Source of the DNA: Agrocybe praecox
Lineage: Eukaryota; Basidiomycota; Agaricomycetes; Agaricales; Agrocybaceae
Reading direction: 5' to 3'
Length of the DNA: 11,377 bases
Assembly (NCBI GenBank): GCA_964017145.1
Contig: CAXHKQ010000191.1
Span: forward strand, 1-11,377
Under the pieces are notes generated by a model, which did no database searches, had not been told where the DNA came from, and saw only the letters and a program-made list of their open reading frames with translations. This document shows, in pieces, positions 8,171-11,377 of this stretch (positions are counted from its first letter, which is position 1; each line of letters opens with the position of its first letter). Position numbers and translations under genes: made by a program.

Positions 8171-8577
8171 GTCGTCCTGTGTGCTAAGGCGTGTGTACAA
8201 GATTTAGTGCTGCTGACCTACTTCCAGTGCGGCGTATGTAACTAACGCACATGCATATACATATACTACACACAAGATACATTGTATCACATACATAAAC
8301 ATAGAGTATACTATAGTCTACTATACTATGTAATGTATGCTCAGATTTGATATTTTATATCAGCAGCAGCAGCGGCATCTGCGCGCAAGTGCGAACGAAT
8401 CAACATTTTCGTTCAGTGGTCGTGCGGGTTTTCTAAGTACCTACACGACTAATATTTCATGCACAAAAAGCACACACGCACACCAGCACACGAACCCGCT
8501 CCGGTTGTGCGCGCGATCTAACCTCAAGCTTATTGATTAATTATGTGAACGCGAGCAGTTATGCGATCGAGCACCGA

Positions 8578-8603
8578 GCGTGCGTGCGTGCGTGCGTGCG
8601 TGC
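8578..8603. repeat. (GCGT)n tetranucleotide microsatellite
   Basis: About 6.5 perfect GCGT units, 26 bases of strict purine/pyrimidine alternation. It is probably variable in length. Confidence 0.9.
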
Positions 8604-8604
8604 T

Positions 8605-8820
8605 TGTACGTGCATGCGTGCTGAAGTGCCTCACAGTAGGATTATGCTTTTTGTGTGTGTCTACATGCGTGCGTGTGTATTGTGTGTGTATGTTGCGCAG
8701 AGCGTACCTAGAGAACCGATCAATCATATTCGAGTACGTTGGTATTTTGTTGTTGCGTCGTGTGGTACGCACGCATACGAAATAAAAACAACGTGCGTGC
8801 TGGAAATTCATCTCAGATGT
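8605..8820. other. TG-rich non-coding stretch
   Basis: TG-rich sequence on the plus strand up to about 8695, then mixed sequence. Open frames on both strands (8530-8823) are low-complexity Cys/Val/Arg or His/Thr. No gene is recognised. Confidence 0.5.
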
Positions 8821-9180
8821 TGAGACGTGTGTTTTTTTAAATTCACGATCTGTCGGTCAACCTCCAGAATTGCCCAAGTAAACCTGTGTTGGCAAACCCC
8901 GATTTGTTACAGCATTTGATTTTCTCCAGATTTCGTTTGGCTAATTTATTCATATTGATACTCATAGCATTGCGTGGTGGTTTTCCGGCGAACATAAAAT
9001 GAGTTGTGAAACATTTTTCCAATTGCGAATGTCAAACGTACCACGCAACCAGCCGACGGCGCATAGGCGCATCGTTTTCTCAGTTTCGCCGTAATTAGTT
9101 ATTTAAATTTCGCATATGCCAGCAGACCAAGTTACTGAACTGTATCTCATTGTTTTGCATTAATATTATTCAATCTGCTA
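8821..9180. promoter_or_regulatory. Repeat-poor island, possible regulatory or intronic element
   Basis: About 360 bp with no microsatellite and stops in all frames over any useful length. An acceptor-like TTTGATTTTCTCCAG ends near 8930, followed by a 23-codon open stretch without a donor. GCCGTAATTAGTTATTTAAAT near 9088-9108 contains the homeodomain-type core TAATTA. A conserved non-coding element is possible but not shown. Confidence 0.25.
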
Positions 9181-9930
9181 TGTGTGTGTACCTGTGTGTG
9201 TGTGTCATGCAAATTTTCGGTGATGTATCTACGCTCACGGTGTACTCGTGCGTCTATTACTATAAACGTGGGTTGATGTGCACAATGCTGCAAGATGTGT
9301 GGCGGCACCGCGTTTAAGCTGCCGCCGCACCACATTTCGTGAAGCGTCGATCGCTGCCTCGTCTACTCTGCTCTGCATGTGTACCGTGCTGCGGATTCCT
9401 GTGTGTGAGCGGAACATATTTTCGCGAACACTTGAGCACAGATACGCAAACATAGCCCGCATGTCGCGTGTGTCGAAATGCACGCGCGCGCGCTCTTTGT
9501 GACTATTGTCCTCGTCGTCGTGTTCCTTCGCCGCCGCATCGGCACTCTCATTATATGTGCTACACACATTATTGCCGAGGATGACTGTATGTCATGGATG
9601 ATGGTGCAACGAGTGTGCCGTTTGTTGCCACACATTATAAATGTGTGTGTACATAAACGTAACCATAATGCGCGTTTGACGCAACTAGCAATTATCCCCA
9701 AGTGTTTTAGTGTATCATCAATTTGATGCGGCTGATTCGTTTTGCGGGTGTGTGTGCTGCGTGCTGCGTGCGTTTGTGGTTCGAATTGCGAGACATTTTC
9801 GAGACAGCATTGAGACATATTGCGAGCGTGCTGCGCTGTAACATCATGTCTCGAAGGCATTTGACATTTTGAACCAAAACGAAATTTTGAATATGGTAGT
9901 ATAATATTAAAATATTATTACCGACCATAC
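9181..9930. other. Non-coding stretch with long unrecognised minus-strand frames
   Basis: The longest open frame of the window (9363-9860, minus, 165 codons) and an overlapping one (9235-9567, minus, 110 codons) lie here. Both are His/Thr/Arg/Cys-rich, have no domain I recognise and no splice signal linking them. A perfect octamer ATGCAAAT (POU-type) is at 9207-9214 and a CG tract at 9482-9491. A small hairpin CACACATT-ATA-AATGTGTG lies near 9631-9649. I would not call a gene. Confidence 0.4.
9901..9918. repeat. Small AT inverted repeat
   Basis: ATAATATT and AATATTAT flank a 2-base centre, a perfect 8-bp stem. It is immediately downstream (minus-strand sense) of the donor-like site at 9936-9931. 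Confidence 0.5.
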
Positions 9931-9936
9931 ACTTAC

Positions 9937-9958
9937 CTGCTGTGCGCGTGCGCATCAT
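9937..9958 (-). other. Candidate 22-nt micro-exon (or end of a leader exon)
   Basis: On the minus strand a pyrimidine run (9977-9962, T7 then CTTCTCTC) ends in the acceptor TAG at 9961-9959. Exactly 22 bases later comes CAG|GTAAGT, a full match to the animal 5' splice consensus (GTAAGT at 9936-9931). The bracketed bases begin ATGATG. Their length is not a multiple of three, so an internal coding micro-exon would shift the frame. A non-coding leader exon, or a first coding exon with Met-Met and phase 1, is as likely. No flanking coding exon is recognised, so this may be chance. Confidence 0.3.
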
Positions 9959-10048
9959 CTACGAGAGAAGAAAAAAACGTTGACGAACGACGCGCGTTTG
10001 ACTTTCTCTGTATAATGCGCGATCGCGTAATTTAGTTGGAGCAGCCAT
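9959..10048 (-). other. Short open frame upstream of the splice-like pair
   Basis: A 29-codon frame starts at an ATG with A at -3 and G at +4, a good animal initiation context. It reads MAAPTKLRDR onward and stops at the TAG that is also the acceptor-like AG. If 9937-10048 were one leader exon, this would be an upstream open frame. The start region also matches the YY1/Pho-type core ATGGC (GCCAT on the plus strand at 10044-10048). No homolog is known to me. Confidence 0.15.
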
Positions 10049-10079
10049 ATTAAGCACACCACACTCACACAGACAAATC

Positions 10080-10532
10080 GATGTACATCTATGCTAGCCA
10101 TCAATCATCTGCGCACGCTAGTGTGGATGTGCTCCTAATATCGAAAAATAATTTACGCGCGTGCAAATTACACACATATAGCAGACGCTTCATTGCAACG
10201 CGCGCGAGCGCTCTTGCGTGCTCATCTGCACACACATGTGTGTTGCAATCTGTCCATTTGATCATCGGGTTCGGACCATCATCGGACCATTGTTGCGGCG
10301 ATCGGACGCATATACGCCAGAGATTTAACCCCAATTTAATACGTGGCATTGCTGCCGGTCATTACGCGAGCGCAATCGCCGGCGAGGTGCTGCCGGCTGG
10401 GTTATAATCTTCATGCCATACCATTTCTATGTGCGATCTCCTGCGCGTGCAGGCGGGCGGGCGTGTGCACCGAATATGCTTAGTTCATCTTCGACTTTTT
10501 TGGTCTGTTACACATACTCGATATGTGTTGTA
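10080..10532. other. Mixed non-coding stretch
   Basis: No gene is recognised. A plus-strand frame of 108 codons (10081-10407) is less repetitive in its second half, but matches no family I know and has no splice context. It contains the palindrome ACACACATGTGTGT near 10221-10234. TCGGACCAT is repeated at 10271-10279 and 10282-10290, with a third TCGGAC at 10302. Confidence 0.45.
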
Positions 10533-10552
10533 CAGTGGCACATACAGGGTTT
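10533..10552 (+). repeat. Left terminal inverted repeat of putative element
   Basis: Begins CAGTGGC and shares CAG and TTT further in with the reverse complement of the right end. Confidence 0.45.
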
Positions 10553-10884
10553 AAACACACCAAAGATCCCGGAAAAAGGTTTAATTCAATATACTAAATC
10601 AAGATCTAGAACAGTATTCATTTAGGACTCAAAGTGTTTTCTATTACATTATATACTCCCATGTTCTAATGATCACAATTTAAAAGAACTGAGACAACAA
10701 GACATTGGTCACGCTTACATTCGAAAATAAATACTTCTGTTGCTGAGCTTTTGTACAACGTTTTTGTTGCAAGCTGAATTTATAACAGTCGAATTCAATT
10801 TAAAGAAATATGGCTCAGAATGTTTAATGTTTTCAAAAGGTTCGTCGTCGAAACAGTCTTCATTCAGAGCATAATTTTGTACTC

Positions 10885-10931
10885 ATAGCATGCTTGCAAT
10901 GGTATTGAGAATACCATTGCAAGCATGCTAT
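10885..10931. repeat. Perfect 22-bp inverted repeat, 3-base loop
   Basis: The arm 10885-10906 is the exact reverse complement of 10910-10931; the spacer is GAG. There is no mismatch in 22 pairs, and pairing stops at once on both sides (C opposite C). It lies inside the putative transposon. Possible readings are a recent template-switch palindrome, an internal MITE palindrome, or a small-RNA-producing hairpin. The 3-base loop is too tight for a normal microRNA precursor. Confidence 0.9.
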
Positions 10932-11023
10932 CTACTAAATATTTCGAAGTATGTGATTGATGCTCGATTTATGGATTAGAAGGCAGGTGCTCTCACGTCG
11001 GAAATTTCATAACACCCAGCGGA

Positions 11024-11043
11024 AAATACTGGCTACGCCACTG
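11024..11043 (-). repeat. Right terminal inverted repeat of putative element
   Basis: Ends GGCTACGCCACTG on the plus strand. This terminus resembles hAT-type ends more closely than the left one does. Confidence 0.5.
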
Positions 11044-11377
11044 CTCCTTCTTCATGTGTAACTGATTGCGCGCACGCGGTGCCACGTGCCCGTGTCGATG
11101 TATCGAAAATCGGGGAGCTCTGCTGCGTACGTGATGATTATACGTGCCAGTGTATTCACCAGACAAATTAGTCAAATTATCCATCCATACGGCCGTATAA
11201 TAATACTGCTACACTCACACACCTTCAGAAAACTAGATCGAATCGAAATCCATCTCGCGCGCTCGCCGGTTCGGGATCAGAGATCAACCGAACGGGCGCG
11301 CGCACAGGAGAAATTGTTGGCATTTTGTGAGCGCACGTGAACGCGAACTACGCTAAAATAAAATCGTTGCAATGGTC
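11044..11377. other. Flanking non-coding stretch
   Basis: No gene is recognised. CG/CA-rich texture resumes directly after the putative element. An 84-codon plus-strand frame (11086-11340) is unrecognised. AATAAA lies near 11356, but there is no transcript context to make it a polyadenylation signal. Confidence 0.45.

Larger units (their letters stand above)
7460..8570. other. Mixed non-coding stretch
   Basis: No gene is recognised. It contains TG/CA runs (a 17-bp alternating tract at 7998-8014), the tandem arrays at 8098-8170, and a TATA/GTATAC-rich patch at 8260-8340 with the inverted repeat GATACA-T-TGTATC near 8275-8287. A short CAG run lies near 8360-8371. Overlapping minus-strand frames (7784-8200) derive from the repeats. 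Confidence 0.5.
10533..11043. mobile_element. Putative non-autonomous hAT-like DNA transposon (MITE-type)
   Basis: The left end starts CAGTGGCACATACAGGG. The right end, read inward on the minus strand, starts CAGTGGCGTAGCCAG. The two ends match at 14 of the first 20 positions, including seven in a row. CAGTGGCGTAGCCAG is, from general knowledge, a common terminus of hAT-related elements in animals. The 511-bp interior is AT-rich, has stops in all frames and lacks the CA/CG tracts of its flanks, as an insertion would. No transposase is present, so it would need one supplied elsewhere. Against the call, the 8 bases on the left (GTGTTGTA) and right (CTCCTTCT) do not form a target-site duplication. 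The copy may be old, or the two ends may belong to different copies. Confidence 0.45.

Noticed and set aside
7784..8200. 138-codon minus-strand frame with repeated Thr-Ala-Tyr
   Set aside because: The peptide repeat is a reading of the 9-bp tandem array and CA runs, not evidence for a protein.
9770..9800. GGTTCGAATT resembling a tRNA T-arm
   Set aside because: No matching acceptor, D or anticodon arms could be placed around it.
9363..9860. Longest open frame, 165 codons on the minus strand
   Set aside because: No recognisable domain, His/Thr/Cys/Arg-rich composition expected from CA/CG repeats, overlapping frames on both strands, and no splice context. The length alone is not convincing in stop-poor sequence.
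10081..10407. 108-codon plus-strand frame
   Set aside because: First half is low-complexity; second half looks more varied but shows no known motif, no splice sites and no upstream promoter.
11350..11362. AATAAA-type polyadenylation signals here and near 1347, 5083, 5343, 8780 and 10727
   Set aside because: The hexamer is common in AT-rich sequence and no transcript or GT-rich downstream context links them to a gene.
1..11377. A multi-gene bacterial or phage system
   Set aside because: No ribosome binding sites, operon structure or recognisable proteins; the texture is that of animal non-coding DNA.

Overview
This window looks like non-coding DNA from an arthropod nuclear genome, most likely an insect; the lineage is an inference from texture only. 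It is saturated with short alternating purine/pyrimidine tracts, (CA)n, (TG)n and (CG)n, often fused into one run. CpG is abundant, so there is no sign of heavy methylation-driven CpG loss. No prokaryotic gene layout is visible: no ribosome binding sites, no tightly packed frames, no rRNA or tRNA. The open frames are short, occur on both strands, overlap each other, and are rich in His/Thr/Arg/Cys/Val because CA/TG/CG repeats contain no stop codons. I recognise no protein family in any of them, so I call no coding gene. The most plausible setting is an intergenic region or a long intron.

Layout: 1-2885 is the most repeat-dense part, with CG/CA tracts, a GGC-rich block near 1273-1302 and a CGT microsatellite at 2854-2876. 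Between about 2885 and 5130, low-repeat stretches alternate with repeat tracts. This part holds one copy of a diverged dispersed repeat (3796-3907) and a TATA-like box behind a 26-bp Z-DNA-prone tract (4252-4296). The block 5130-5600 contains a long imperfect RNA-type hairpin (5221-5275) and the longest alternating tract, 39 bp (5494-5532). An AT-rich, repeat-poor stretch runs from about 5600 to 6630. From 6672 to 8570 there are paired small hairpins, a second copy of the dispersed repeat (7290-7381) and a 9-bp tandem array (8137-8170). Another repeat-poor island lies at 8821-9180. On the minus strand near 9931-9977, a splice-acceptor-like and a splice-donor-like signal bracket only 22 bases.

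The strongest discrete object is 10533-11043. It is about 511 bp, AT-rich and without CA/CG tracts. It is bounded by CAGTGGC...GCCACTG inverted ends, as in a non-autonomous hAT-like DNA transposon, and it carries a perfect 22-bp inverted repeat with a 3-base loop. I cannot show a target-site duplication. Nothing here shows genes working together. The items most worth testing are the two hairpins, the dispersed repeat pair, the transposon-like block and the minus-strand splice-site pair.
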